Positions 44,477-56,768 are shown, numbered from the stretch's first letter. The stretch is DNA of 64,000 nucleotides from Phyto melanocephala (GCA_941918925.1 OW799233.1:150256802-150320801), one strand, 5' to 3'. A program made the numbers and translations. The notes: generated by a model not told the origin, from the sequence alone.

Positions 44477-45093
44477 CTAGAAAAACCCGGCGCGCGTTGC
44501 TACGCCCCTTAATGAATAAAATGCATTCTAAATTTAAATTGAATATCAAGTGCAAAAAGCTAAAAATTAAAAAATTTTTTTAATGGGCGTGGCACTACCC
44601 ACTTTTCTAATCAAGAAATTATTTAGTCATGACAGCTCAATATGTGTGCAAAGTTTCAGAAAAATCGGTCCAGTGCAAGAACCTCAACATTATAACTTTT
44701 TTTCATGGGCGTGGCCCTGCCCACTTTTCTAAACACCGAATTATATAGCCATGACAGCTCATTATGTGTGCAAAGTTTCAGAAAAATTGGTCCAGTGCAA
44801 GAACCTCAACATTATAACTTTTTTTCATGGGCGTGGCCCTGCCCACTTTTCTAAACACCGAATTATATTGCCATGACAGCTCATTATGTGTGCAAAGTTT
44901 CAGAAAAATTGGTCCAGTGCAAGTACCTCAAAATTAAAATTTTAATGGGCGTGGTCCCGCCCACTTTTTTCCACCCATAAACACTCCCTGGTATGTGTAC
45001 AACAACTTGCCAAAGTTTGAGTCCGATCGGCTTTACAGTTTCGGAGTCTGTAGCTAACACACACACACAGAGTTTCACTTTTATATATATAGA
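44477..45093 (-). mobile_element. Non-autonomous Helitron with 122-bp tandem units, reverse
   Basis: Inverse ends: CTAG (44477-44480) followed by AAAAACCCGGCGCGCG, and TTTTATATATATAGA at the right, with A and T outside. ATGGGCGTGG marks tandem units at 44583, 44705, 44827 and 44945 (spacing 122, 122, 118). Each unit has CAAAGTTTCAGAAAAAT and GTCCAGTGCAAG. The reverse frames at 44884-45108 and 44942-45166 are accidental. Confidence 0.82.
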
Positions 45094-45690
45094 TTGTGTT
45101 ACAGCCATGAAACTTTGAATATATATTTCCTAAGTAAAAACAATATTTTTCCCCGAAAACTGCCAAATATATGAATTAGGAAAGGAGTTATAGATCAAAA
45201 CGTATGAAAATTTATACCGCGCAGTGTATTTTGCGGTACATTAAAAATTTAAATGTAATAAAACTGGCAAAATAAGATGTTTAATTCTGAAATTTTGCAA
45301 CCATTTGGTCAAAGGCTTTGTACTAATGGAAAATAAATGTTACACGCCCACTTTTACGCCCACCTACCTTATAACGCTTTGTCTCAAATTCATATAATTT
45401 CTCTTTGAATAACGATTTTGGAAGAACAAAGGACTATATTGAAATACCTAAGTTGTATATATTAGCAGAAACTTTATTGACATGCCTACTTTAACGCCCA
45501 CTTTCATGAAAAGACTAAATTTACGAAAATATTTTACTAGCAGATCACAGTTATACAAATAAAGTGGTACATATTTTAGGATAAAGATTTTATTCCAAAA
45601 CGATTACATTTATTAACAAAATAATAAATTCTGTACTATAAAAGTACACAAAATTGGTGGTGGGTATAAAAAATTCGGCACAGCTAGAGC
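45094..45690 (+). mobile_element. DINE-1-like family B, 3' part
   Basis: 'aggaaaggagttatag', 'gacatgcctactttaacgcc' and the end TTGGTGGTGGGTATA match family B at 54.5-55.3 kb. The hairpin is broken (ATTCGGCACAGCTAGAG). Confidence 0.65.
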
Positions 45691-47140
45691 CTCAGTTCTG
45701 CTTATTAACAAAGTCATTCAAATAAAAACGAGCTTCATTATTCATAATCAGACTTGTTATATAATTAATTTAATGTATGGCCATCTGTTAAAATTTAGCT
45801 GTAACATTTAGGTGTTGTCGATTATCTACGAGTTTTCATTGTTGCACTAATTGTACCATATATAAGAATAATAGTAATTTGTTTTAAAGCGCATAGTGAC
45901 GAGCTATCCCTAACTGAGCGTAAACGCTTTCCGGTAGATTTTTCTGATCTTTCGTTAACACTTTGCTTTAATCAGTAATTATTTTTTCCATAAGACAAAT
46001 CAAATTATTTGGAGACAAATCATACACACGTGCAAACGAAGTGGTGCTAAATTGCCAAGTTTTTTAATTTTTTTTTAAATTTTGTTCTAAGTATAAGTGT
46101 CACAAACAATTTAAATTAAAGAAGTTGTGAAGTTATAAGGTATCGTTTCTATGCCAATATGACTCAGTCAGCATTGAATTTCTTCTAATTTTATAGACTC
46201 TATCAAGTACGAGACATGAATATACATTATATTTTATGAAAGAATAAGAACAGAGCTAAATAGTTGGTAAAAAAATACACTCCTACATGTTCTCAAAATA
46301 CAAGCAATGGAGTTTTAAAAAAGACGCGATTTAATAGGCATTTTTTTAATGGGAAATTTAGAAAAATCTGAAGAATATTTTAAACATAGTTTAAATGTAT
46401 CAATGATTTTTTAAACTCAATTAAATAAATAAAAAAAGAAATTTTTTTTCCTCTAAATTTTAAAGTTCATTATATCGTTCAAGCACTAGCTCCGTCATCA
46501 TTTAAACCAGCTAAATAAATGCTTAGAACAACCCGGTTTTTGCTTATCTCATTTTAAATAATTTTTTTTTTTTAATAATAAAATAAAATACTTAAAATTG
46601 TTGAGGTATTATTGCCAATTAAATTGATCTATTAGTTCATTGTTGTATACAAACTTATTGGATTTATTCAATTTTTTAATTATAAAAACATACATTAAGA
46701 CGTCATCCATTAACAAAAAAAAAACATAAAAATAGTTAAAACTATTAAACAAATACATAAATCATTTTGCAAAAAAGTAAATAAAAAAATATCCAAAATT
46801 TTATAATAAAGAAAACTATTAAAACAATTATAGCTGGCTTAAGTCTGAATGGAATTACCCTATTAAGAATGGATGCAAACAAAAATAAAACATTTTAGGG
46901 GGACAGAGATAAATAGATTTTTTTGTTAAAAATTAGGTAAAAAATAAGATAAGGTAAGGACAATTACTGACAAAACTTATTTCGAAGTTTGAGCTTTAGT
47001 TGAAATATTATTTTCCAAAAAAAATTTTTTTTATATATACGTATCAAGTGTTTCAAGAAGTTTCATTAGAGCTGCAAAACTTGATATTAGTTGGGTAAAA
47101 AAAGATGCAATCGAGCTCTTTTACTCATATCATATTATGT
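45691..47140. other. AT-rich stretch, no gene seen
   Basis: No recognisable motif. Confidence 0.5.
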
Positions 47141-48003
47141 AATAGGCCGTCAGCTGGTAGATATTGGTGTACTGTTAGAAGTCTGACTTAGACCTTCTCG
47201 TGGTGGCGGTTGGCAACATACATCTAGTCCTAGTCCATGGTGGAACAGCATACGATAAGGGATGAGTGACCAAGAGGGACTTTGGACGCTAGTATGCGAA
47301 CTCTGGATACCTGTCAACCTCCAGTTTTAATGTAGACTTGCCCGAGCATGTGGAGCTCTGTGCGGATATACATCTTTTCTCCAATACTTGTGGGGTTTTT
47401 TTATGGAAGGGAACATAGAAAATTATAAAATTGATAACCGTGAGCTTCTAACACGGACGGACAATGAAGCCTTACAAAAGGTGGAAAGCTTAAACCATGT
47501 AGAAGCTCCGGTTAGTTTTGGCCACTGGAAAGGTCAGAGAGAAATGTACAATGAAACCTCGCAAGAGGTTGAGAGGTTAATTTCTGATGACACTTCAATG
47601 GATATGGCAAAAGCAGATGGGATAGATGTCTCTACCCCGATAGGAGTGGAAACACCTATTTCGAATGCAAGAGCCATAGACTTCGGCGCGAATTCGAAGT
47701 CTCAGCAATTGGATAAAACCAATAAGCAGAGACAGAAAAGGAGACGTCGTAGACACGTCAAGGCTATTGAGACGGAGTCAAAGAAGGGAAGAAGTTTTAG
47801 GCTAAACAGCCTTCGAATTCTGAACTGAACCAGACGGATCTGACACGCGAAGCTGTCGAAGCAGATATGCTGGGAAATGACGCCGACCGGAGACCAAGCA
47901 GAAGTGGTAAAGCTTATGTGAAGTTGAAAGGGAGCGGGAAAGTGAAGAAAACTTTCGCACAAGTTGCTGCAAGTGGAATTACTTACGGTGTCAAACAATA
48001 TCA
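47141..48003 (+). mobile_element. LINE 5' part (5' UTR and ORF1)
   Basis: GC-richer block with a leader (47141-47402) and an ORF1-like frame. It ends abruptly at 48003 against a reverse-strand LINE-2 piece. Presence of a 5' UTR and gag-like ORF without ORF2 is unusual, because LINEs normally lose the 5' end. Confidence 0.55.
47403..47828 (+). pseudogene. LINE ORF1 (gag-like), N-terminal part, frameshifted
   Basis: A 141-codon frame from the ATG at 47403 (the same open frame extends upstream to 47388 without an ATG). It is rich in Glu, Ser and Asp, then strongly basic (KQRQKRRRRRHVKAIE, about residues 110-125), as in the N-terminal part of nucleic-acid-binding ORF1 proteins of I/R1/LOA elements. 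It stops at 47828. A different frame continues with RRPSRSGKAYVKLKGSGKVK and 'TFAQVAASG' (47885-47985); the 'TFAQ.AASG' motif is common before the ORF1 RNA-binding region. No CCHC knuckles are reached. Assignment by style and context, not by a diagnostic motif. Confidence 0.5.
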
Positions 48004-48105
48004 GGTATACACGTATGCTTCATTGGCATGATGTGCGATCTATAGGAATAAAAAACACCCTTAATGAAACCATAATCCTTATTTCAACTACTTTGAAAAT
48101 ATCGA

Positions 48106-48354
48106 CTAGGTTAAAAGCCCAGTTCCTTCAATGTAATCCCCTATCGATCTCAAATTTAAATCTCTTAGGCATTCCAAGTTCGGCATTGTATCCACCTTAA
48201 AGTATTCGCGCTTAATACGCCCTAAGGCAGGGCAGTAACAAAGGTAATGTTTCAAAGTATCCTCCTCCTCCTTCTCGCATGCCCAACATGTCGTTTCGTT
48301 CGACAGCCCTATGCGAGCTAGATAAGTTCTCATCATCGTGTGACCCGTTATCAC
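48106..48354 (-). pseudogene. LINE-2 C-terminal region
   Basis: The 82-residue frame reads MITGHTMMRTYLARIGLSN followed by CWACEKEEEDTLKHYLCYCP. The 'TGH..LR..L.RIGL' helix and Cx2C...H...C cluster are the post-RNase H region of I/LOA-type ORF2. It ends GLLT-stop. It is an open island in a frameshifted context. Confidence 0.8.
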
Positions 48355-48657
48355 ACTAGTTAATCTCCTTAGTCTCAGTTTACTCAGTTTCAGAATTTCC
48401 TTCGACTTCCCAAGATTTGGGTCACCCCATAGTATGTTTTCACTTTACCGACATTTGCATTCTGCCATTTCCTGACGTGTTCCTCCATCGTCACAACTTT
48501 AAGTTCATTTTGAACTGCTGAAAGGGTTTTTGAACTGCTGAAAGCCTTTTTCAAGGTTATATCATTTAAAAATTATCCCATTGTGGATAATTTATTGGCT
48601 TCTTCGTTTCCGATTATGCCGTGATGAGTTTATCACATTTTTGCATTGTGGGACATT

Positions 48658-48910
48658 TCAAGATTCAACCTTTTCATTTATTAGTTCCCTTATAACTGAC
48701 CGGCTATCCGTAAAGATAAAAATCGGAGCTACTTTATAAGTTTTATACTTTAACCGAGATCGAAACCAGTTTAAAAAAAAATTAATTTTGGAATAAAACC
48801 GCAAACGGATTTCTGACATTGTCAAAGGAATAATAGACATAAGTGAGACACACGAATAGTGGACACTGCACAGATGGTTGTCAATACAGCGGTATCTTGA
48901 AAACATAAAA
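48658..48910 (-). pseudogene. LINE-2 RNase H fragment
   Basis: Near 48660-48725 the minus strand reads APIFIFTDSRSVIRELINEK, the third conserved strand of RNase H with its catalytic Asp (family: I.I.TDS.AAI..L). The more N-terminal residues of this 82-aa frame are not RNase H-like, indicating a frame change. Confidence 0.65.
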
Positions 48911-49665
48911 TTGTTAAAGTATTCCGAAATTTAGTATTTACTAGGCAAACTAAACTTCTTCATTAGGATCTTTGTATGTTTCTTAGTTCGCTGCTGAACT
49001 TTCTTTCACGTATTTACATTGGTTGAGTTCCACACAATCAAAATACTTTGCAGTGCTGCGGTAGTTCTATCGTTTCGAAACAAAGAAAAAAATGTTTTGT
49101 AAACTTGTATCATCAAATTAAACGATCTACATTTTGCTTATTGCATATGCATCAATAATCTTCTTGCTACATTTTGGGACAGAAAGCATTGTAAAAATTT
49201 ACACGTTTGTATTTAAAAATGCAAGACTTTGCATAGATGCTTTGTTACTGACGCTTTGGAACTCAACCATACCTTGGGCAAGAGAGCATTAGCGTCTCAA
49301 TTATATAAATCGAGAAGAAAATTCAGTACAAGTGTACTTTTTTATATTTTCAGACAACATAATTAGATGGTATACACTGACTGTAGGGTATTTAATACAA
49401 TTTTTCATATAATTAAGACATGAATATGTTTAATTTCATGAATTTTTTATGTTCTTTAAACACTTTTAACAGAGAGTTTTTTTTGCGTTTTTGATTGGCA
49501 GGTTCTTCTTTCTTGTGAATTTGGTAAGCTGAGCTTAAGGTATTAAAAGTGTTTGTTGTTGTCTGGGAGCCAAAGATACACATATACATACATAAATCTA
49601 ATGTAAACAAATCTTTTATCAAAATCTGTGTGTCTTTTAATAAAAAAAAATATTAGTACCCAGCG
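48911..49665. other. AT-rich stretch, no gene seen
   Basis: No recognisable motif. Confidence 0.45.
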
Positions 49666-49667
49666 AA

Positions 49668-49803
49668 CATGTACTGGATGGTCTCTCTGTGATATCTGAA
49701 GTTCGAATGAATTATCTACTGAGATACCTCACAGCCACGGGGTGGATCTAGTACCCTTACTCTTGGATTTATTCTGGGATACATTACAGCTGACGAGTGA
49801 TGT
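49668..49803 (+). mobile_element. Short LINE 3' end, same family as 4.5-5.8 kb
   Basis: About 130 bp matching 5583-5735 at more than 90 percent by eye: the last ORF2 codons (ending TGWI-stop, 49750) and the start of the 3' UTR (CTCTTGGATTTATTCTG). Directly followed by repeat F. Confidence 0.75.
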
Positions 49804-49980
49804 TAGACATTTGCTTAGATGCAAGATTTGTTAAAATCCCTTCAGATAACTTTTTATAATTCTCATGTCGTTTAACACACTTGGAGCGTAAGTTTTAAAG
49901 TTTTTGACAACACCGGCTAAGCACATCATCAGTAAACTGATGTCTTTTAGATATATTATTACTGATTTTTTTTTTATTTT
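49804..49980. repeat. Unclassified repeat F, copy 2
   Basis: Same order of motifs as 9940-10135: TTAGACATTTGCTTAGAT, 'aactttttataattctcat', 'aaactgatg'. Confidence 0.55.
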
Positions 49981-50034
49981 GAAGTAAATGTATTGCTGAA
50001 TAAACGCGCTAGATAAGCGCGATTTACTTCAAAA
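49977..50034. repeat. Two-tier inverted repeat (hairpin)
   Basis: Outer arms TTTTGAAGTAAAT / ATTTACTTCAAAA (13 bp, perfect) and inner arms CGCGCT / AGCGCG with a 5-nt loop. The inner stem lies on one side of the outer loop. Confidence 0.7.
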
Positions 50035-50320
50035 GTAAAATTATCTAAATTATGTATTTTTTTTTCAACATTTATAAGTTATAAAATAATTTAGTACACT
50101 TGTGCTTTTCTGTTTGTACTAAAAAAATTTTACTAAAATTTAATTGCTCATAACAAATTCAAAAATCCCCAATAATCCTATAATAAATGTCATATGAAAG
50201 CTGTACGCGACACCTAACTAATATTAGAAGAATGAACACTTTTTAAATGAATAACTCTGCGAATACTAAATTGATTTAAAATTTTAGGCAATTGGGAAAA
50301 ATACAATACAATATTATACA

Positions 50321-50755
50321 TCATAAAGGGTGTCCGAATTATCAATGGAAATGGCTACAGAAAGATAATCCGAAGATTTTTGTGGCAGAAAATCGATGAT
50401 TAAGACGTAGAAAATAAGTAATTTTAACAGGATGGTGCCACTTGCCCACATCAGGAGAAACAGCAGAAAGAACAACAAAAAGAAAAATTTGTGGCGTTTT
50501 TAAAACCGAAAGTCTACGGCAATAATCCCAGAACAATTCAAGGGCTTAATAACAGCAAAATTATTAAGCAGATATAAACCATTGACAAGAGTTTATTTTA
50601 AACGTGAATGAGAATATTGGAAGATTAGAAGCCTGTCGAGGCAGAAGGGGGGGGGTTCACTTAATCAACATAATGTTTAACTTAAACATATATGTAATAA
50701 AAAAACTTTTTATTAAAATTAAAATGATACCTCTCATTTGTACACCCTTTATCAA
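50321..50755 (+). mobile_element. Mariner family X, internally deleted
   Basis: Ends ATAAAGGGTGTCC and, inverted, ATAAAGGGTGTAC. The plus strand holds degenerate transposase words ('MATERTTKRK'-like spacing, 'gatggtgccacttgcccaca' = QDGATCPH near 50430, and NNPRTIQGL near 50530) in the same order as the larger copy at 13.4-14.9 kb. About 430 bp remain. Confidence 0.7.
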
Positions 50756-51766
50756 TCTTACATTTTATAGGTATGCCAAAGACACTTGGTATTTGTATTT
50801 CTGCTTTGTTATCTACGAACACATTAACAAAATATCACCTTAACCCCTGTTAAAGCCCCAAAATTATATGTGAGGTGATTTGAAAAATAATAGGTTTTCA
50901 TAAAAAAAAAATACGAAATTCAAAGCAAATAAAATTTTAGAACTTTCTAATGCGTTTTAAGTTAATGCCTAGCAGCTTGTGGTTATAAATAGTTGACATC
51001 GCTTGTGGTAAGCACTTATTTAAGTCACTACTTGTAAGCGAACGTGGTAAGTACTTGCCACCAATGACATCGCCATATTAAATTAATGGATTAAAATGCC
51101 AAATTGTACAAATTGAAGAACTGTTTTATACTGCTTTCAACTCATTAATATTTTGTATTGAGAGTTTTTACTGGGTACGTACACACTTTGAGAATATTAT
51201 AATACGCACCTGACAGCTATTCAAACTACATATTTAACAAATTAAAAGTTTTGATTAGTCAAAGATTAAATAGAAATCTATTTGAAGGGGAAAAAATTTT
51301 AGAACAAAATTTTAGAGAACATTAAACAGGCCGTTTTTTTTAAATGTAAATAACTTTGGTGATATTTTGGAAATTATTCAAAGAGAACAACTATCTGGTA
51401 ACTTTGCTATAATCTTTAAAATGCTAGTAAATAATCAAGAGATTGTTTACCCCCGGAAAAAGGCTATAAATACGACATAAAAGGAGTTACTAATATGCCA
51501 ATTGAAGTGTAAAAAGTAAAATTTTTTTCATATTAAAACAAATAGACTTGAGGTTTACGCCTAAATACCTGTTTATTAATTACAGAAAAATGCCAAGAAT
51601 AATAACCAAACAAAATGGAAGCGCAAAATTTTATGGTATTTGATGAGTTAAATTCAAGAAAAAAAACATTGATTAAGCAGTCAAAAAAGTTAAATTTCTT
51701 GCAATTACTGATTGATAGATCAGTCATAAATAAATGACATCTTTAGTGGCAACCTAATCACATTAT
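50756..51766. other. AT-rich stretch, no gene seen
   Basis: No recognisable motif. Confidence 0.5.
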
Positions 51767-52607
51767 TATACCCTTCACACAGTGAAAAACGGTATATATA
51801 CTTAGGTTTGTCATTCCGTGTGAAATTTCTACAATTTTCATTTCCGACCCCATAAAGTATATATTTTCTGAAAGCTTATGAATAGGGGAGTCGATTAAGC
51901 TCTGTCAGTCTGTCCGTCTGACCGTCTGTCCGTGTGTATGTTGAAATCAACTTTTTGAAGCCCCCCGACATAGGTTGGACCCGGGTAAGGTATTAAAATA
52001 TCAGAAATATTCGGGAGTAGATCGGTATTGAAAATCAGAAACATCGGTACATAAACAACTGAGATATGAGCAAAAACCCACGACTACCTCGATTTTTTTT
52101 TCACAAAAACATTACAACAACAACATACATACATACAAACGTGTATACTGGTTAGAGAAAACGTGGCATCGAATCCCAGCTGAGCCAAAACAATTTTTTT
52201 TTAAATTTTTTTTTAATTTTTTTTTAATTTTTTTTTTATTTTTTTTTTATTTTTTATTTAATATATTATTTATATTTTTATTATTTTTTTTTATTATTAT
52301 TTTATTTTTTAATATTTTTTTTTGTTTTATATATATTATAAACATAAAAATTTTTTTTAATTTTTTTTAAAATTTTTTTTTTTAATTTTTTTTTAAATTT
52401 TTTTTTTTTTTTTTTTTTTTTGTTTTTTTAACATACATACGTGAATTTATAATTTCACAATGGGACGTATTTATATATGTATGTTTTTATATGTATGTAC
52501 GTATTTCATATGGGATGAATGGTGACACAAACCACTGTTATTGCATGACTACACGTTGTGAAGGGTATATAAGATTCGGCATGGGAGAATATAGCGCTCT
52601 TACTTTT
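51767..52607 (+). mobile_element. Complete DINE-1-like A-short copy
   Basis: Full 5' fold-back, GTCAGTCTGTCCGTCTGACC tract (51905-51935), core box, poly-T core and 3' subterminal repeat; the hairpin is damaged (ATTCGGCATGGGAGAAT). Confidence 0.82.
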
Positions 52608-52997
52608 CTTTTACTTATGTTTAATGCTACTGATGATTCAAAAATTCCATCTCACTTCCAGTGTATATTTTTATGTTCCAGTTTATGTTCTACACATAAA
52701 AACATATTAAACTACTTGCTGGTACTATTTACAATTACCCTTGTTGTTGTTATAATTTGGCAAAATTAACTATTTCTGTTGACAGCATTGAATTAATTAT
52801 TAATTTAATTGCAAAAATCCCAATAATGTTCTAAAATTAAAATTTATATTAGATTTAAACAACTTGGTCGTGCATAGTTCGTAAGATAGTGAAGGGGGTC
52901 GGCAAAGAGGAACAACCAAAATAGACTGGTAAACGAAGGAGGGAAAATACGTCTCCAACTTGTAAGTTTTTTTTTTCAAGTTTAATATAGAACTTAA
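52608..52997. other. AT-rich stretch, no gene seen
   Basis: No recognisable motif; the frame at 52491-52769 starts in the DINE tail. Confidence 0.45.
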
Positions 52998-53005
52998 CTA
53001 CATAC

Positions 53006-54364
53006 TAGGGTGCTCGACTCGGTTTTACAACCGGTAGAAAACCGGTTTTTTCCTCTTTCAGCTGGCGGTTTTTTCCAAATGCTGATTTTTCGAATGTCGA
53101 ATATACCAGATTTTTTATTCACAAAAACCGGTTTTTTTCATTTTTTAGGTTAATGTTCATATATTTTTGTATTCAATCGTATCATAGTCTATTTATTACT
53201 AAAAAATTTCCAAACATCAGAAAATTAAAAATTATTAAATACTTTTCCATAATACCCTGTTCAGACAGATATTTTTAATTGTTTCAATTTAATGTTGATT
53301 GCGCAATTAAAATAAGTGTTAACACATACTCAATTTATCTTACTCTATTAGCATAAATATATTATTTGATGTAAAAATATATTATTTTTATATCAAATCA
53401 AATAATGTAGTTTCACTGGTATCAGTCCATGCCAGCCTCTTTCTCTTCAGCTTTTTTTTTTTTTGTTTATAAAATACATTTACAATTATATATATGTATT
53501 TGAATTTATTTAATATTTTATTAAACTTACTTTCTGTTTTATATATTTACTTCTTTGACATTAGAAATGTCACCTATAGAATTTTCTTCTCACTGAACAT
53601 ACCTCTCAAGAGTTGTATTTCGAGTTTTGGACAATAAGTGAAACAATTAAGTATATATTGCTCAATTTAAAAGTAATTTTTAGTATCGTGAATTGAGCTC
53701 AATAAAGGCCTTTAATATTATAAATTGAATATTATAAATTGACAATTAAGGCGCGTGAGTGAACATAGTATAATATTGTGAGAAATTTAATTGCTGTTTC
53801 AAAAACAAATGTAAAATAAGAAAAATAAAGGAGCTAAGATATTATTTTTTTTAATGGAGAGCAGGTATATTTTACGTTGTTGCGCCTATAATTTGCTGTG
53901 ATGCAAGCTTAAGAAAATCAAAAATATCAATCACAATTTAGGTGTCATATTTTGTTTCATGTAGCAGAAACAATGGCAGGTTAAATTTATAAACCTAACG
54001 TTAAAAGTTAAAGGTAATTGAAGCTTATCGGTCACTTTTAGCTAAAATGTGAAGTTATAATAAAGAAAACCTAACTATCTCTCCTTTAACATCCTAATTT
54101 TAATTAACGGCATGTTAATGGCATTGAATGAATGCCAACTTAAATTGCAGTTAAGTCAGAGGTATAAGAAATAATTTTTAAAATTAAATTCTATAAAAAA
54201 CTAAAATTTTTTCCCTTTAAATTGTGTTTCAAATAAAGGAAATCATTTTTAACATAACGCGTCAGTGCATTTAATTTCAAAGATATATCTGTTTTTTTTT
54301 TATTCTAAATTTCAAACTATTTGAAAACCGGTTTCTTAAAAAAGTCGAATAATCGATTACCCTA
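53006..54364. mobile_element. hAT-like element with CCGGTTTT subterminal repeats
   Basis: Ends TAGGGTGCTCGACT and, inverted, TAGGGTAATCGATT. Flanks CTACATAC / ATACATAC (7 of 8) fit an imperfect hAT duplication. AACCGG/CCGGTT motifs are repeated near both ends. Repeat D lies inside (53.27-53.80 kb). No transposase remnant seen. Confidence 0.65.
53268..53800 (-). repeat. Unclassified repeat D, copy 2 (inverse)
   Basis: Inverse of 30095-30618: 'ataccctgttcagacagatat', 'aattgtttcaatttaatgttgatt', 'gaattttcttctcactgaaca', 'gaacatagtataat'. Confidence 0.7.
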
Positions 54365-54540
54365 ATACATACATTAATGAAGGCCAACCACATAGTATTA
54401 CAGATAGACAAACGCATTCACTTACTTTAAAATAAACTGATGCATAAAATGTGCAAAAGCCATATTTACAATCTAGTGTTCGATTAAGTGTTTAACTCAC
54501 ATACTATGCGTGAGCCAGTCATTTCAAACGATATAGTGTT
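54365..54540. other. Spacer, nothing seen
   Basis: Unremarkable AT-rich sequence. Confidence 0.4.
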
Positions 54541-54545
54541 TGTAT

Positions 54546-55336
54546 AACCACCACCAAAAAAAGGGTGTGGGGATGTATTCATTTTTCGAAATATTAATTT
54601 TAGACCCCATAAAATATATATACATATATTCTGAGTCCTGCTTATATTATAAGACGATATAGATATGTTCGTCTTTCTGTCTGTCTGTTGAAAGCTCGAT
54701 AGAGTTCAAACAGAAAAAGTTAGCGGGCTAAAAATCGGAAATGAAAATAGTATCAAAAATGGCCTAAATCGGTAAACTAGGAAGAGAGTTATAGCTTGTA
54801 TTGTAAGTGTAGGTCATAAGAAAATTTCTTTCTTACATCGAGTAAAATACGATTGCTTTTAAACACAACAGAGTAGAACAATAAAATTTAACAGGTATAT
54901 TTTTTGTGGAAAAAAATGTTTTCCAAAAATTTCTCAAATCCATACATTTCAAAAGGATCTTTAGATCTGCTTTATCTTAAATTCATAAATTTCTATATGG
55001 AGAAAGATTTTGTAAGTATAGGGGTTTCTATATTTAATTCACTAGAAGAAATACTTTGACATGCCTACTTAAATTCCCACTTTTCTCTTATAAATCTCAT
55101 AAACTGATAGGATAAGAAGTATGATGATGAAATTTTTCACATATAAATAGATTTCTGGTCAATATTGTAAGAAAATAAAGGTGTCACCTCTCATATAAAG
55201 ATACATATTTAAGCATAAAGATATTATTCCATACATTACTGTCAAAAATGAAATAATTTTTTTGTGGTAAATGCTACACAATATTGTTGGTGGGTATCAG
55301 AAATTCGGCACAGCCGAATATAATGCTTTGACTTTT
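54546..55336 (+). mobile_element. DINE-1-like family B, near complete
   Basis: 5' fold-back ACCACCACCAAAAAAAGGGTG, 'gaccccataaaatatatata', short GTCTGTCTG tract (54678-54690), 'aggaagagagttatagc', 'gacatgcctacttaaattccc' and the 3' end TTGGTGGGTATCAG with hairpin ATTCGGCACAGCCGAAT. Confidence 0.75.
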
Positions 55337-56768
55337 TTCAATTTTGACTAGATTTCTTTTAAATCATTTTATTTTAACACTTTTGACAGAATCGAAGCAA
55401 TAATCGGAAATGTGCAACCTGAAACATCGATCTTAACAACTCGGCATATCTCTTACAAGGTTTAACTGACTCAACAAATGAAGGAAAACGACCACCTACT
55501 TCGTTATGGCTTCTCAATTTGGATCTTGTCTCCAATCGGATACCAAATTAAAAGGAAAAGTCATCGATTATATAAACAAACAAAATATTTGCATCTAAAA
55601 ATTTGAAAACACACACATAAGTTTTAAGAAGCTTATGCTTTCAAATACAGTAGAAGTTTGATGGCAATTTTTTTAATAATACTTAAAATGCCATTTAAAT
55701 CAACAGCAAGCCATGATTACCAATTTGTAATAGGCTGAAATGGATGATATGAACTTGGATAATCTTTGGATCTCATAGGTAGTGCACCGTGTCGTACAGC
55801 TTATCAAGGAATTTGCCACTTACTGCACCCCTTTAATCTTAAACCTAAATCCAGAGACGATCCACACTCTTAGGCTATTAAGGTCTGAGCCATTTGTGAA
55901 TCAAAACCGCCAACAAAGTATTCCAAAAGTGACTAAGCAGATTAGCTTCTATGAAGCATAATGAGTTAAATCGTTTTCTATAAATAATGCGAATATTTGT
56001 TATATTAAATCTAACATAATAGTGTATTAGTAAATTTGTTCTGTATCTAAATAATACTGTTTTAGGTGTTCTTTCACAATATATACTATAGAGTGCGTTA
56101 TAGACTTCAGCGAAGACTGAAATAATAGCTTCATTAGACATTATAGTAACGGTATAATTTATAAAAATTAAAACAATTTTATAAGAAGTTTATAAATCAA
56201 ATGTCAATGAAAATTTGTTTTATAAACCCTTTATTAATCTGAAATAATTCTTATGAATAAGGCAATATAAACTAAAGAGCTGCACAAACATAAGAAAATT
56301 GGCTTACAGGCAATCTCATTAAATTTAAAATAGTGTGTGTTGTATATTACTCTCTCATTATAAAATATATATTTGAAAAAATTTGTGTTTTTCGTTACGA
56401 TAAAAATATTGAAAAATAGAACAAGGTTAGAATGAAATATATCTAAATTAGAACAAAAATTAAATAAAACATTAAAACTAATAGAGAGCATTTAAAACAT
56501 GTTTGAATATTTTGACACTAGACCTAGACTAACAAAAAACTTGCTTAGAGAGACATATGTGCTATTTGTTATAAATATGAGAAAGTCGTAAACGCTTGGG
56601 AGTTTTCTCTTTAAACTGTCTTAAATGTAATAACTTAGTAACGCTGCTGTCTAATAACTTTTTACGTTTTTTGTATGTGTTTTATTGTATTCAAAGTTTT
56701 TGCTTTGTCTATCGTTTTTTTTTTATTTTACTTAGTTTTTATATTCTACTATTTATTTTAGTGGGATT
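55337..56768. other. AT-rich stretch, no gene seen
   Basis: GC-richer block at 55740-55890 is unclassified. Frames at 55878-56141, 56234-56491 and 56596-56778 are not recognisable. Confidence 0.45.

Larger units (their letters stand above)
48004..48910 (-). mobile_element. LINE (family 2) 3' part, no tail
   Basis: Matches 35.8-36.2 kb from 'caggtatacacgtatgc' onward, so about 50 bp including the TTAGG-like tail are lost at the junction with the LINE 5' part. Extends further 5' than the 35.8-kb copy, into RNase H. Confidence 0.75.

Noticed and set aside
44884..45166. Two overlapping reverse frames of 74 residues with shared words
   Set aside because: Frames on Helitron tandem units and the adjacent DINE-like piece.
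47141..48906. Twin-priming inversion of a single LINE
   Set aside because: The 5' segment joins the 3' end of the opposite piece, not its 5' side as twin priming requires.
55740..55890. GC-richer block suspected to be an exon or LINE piece
   Set aside because: No frame with recognisable motif and no copy elsewhere in the window.
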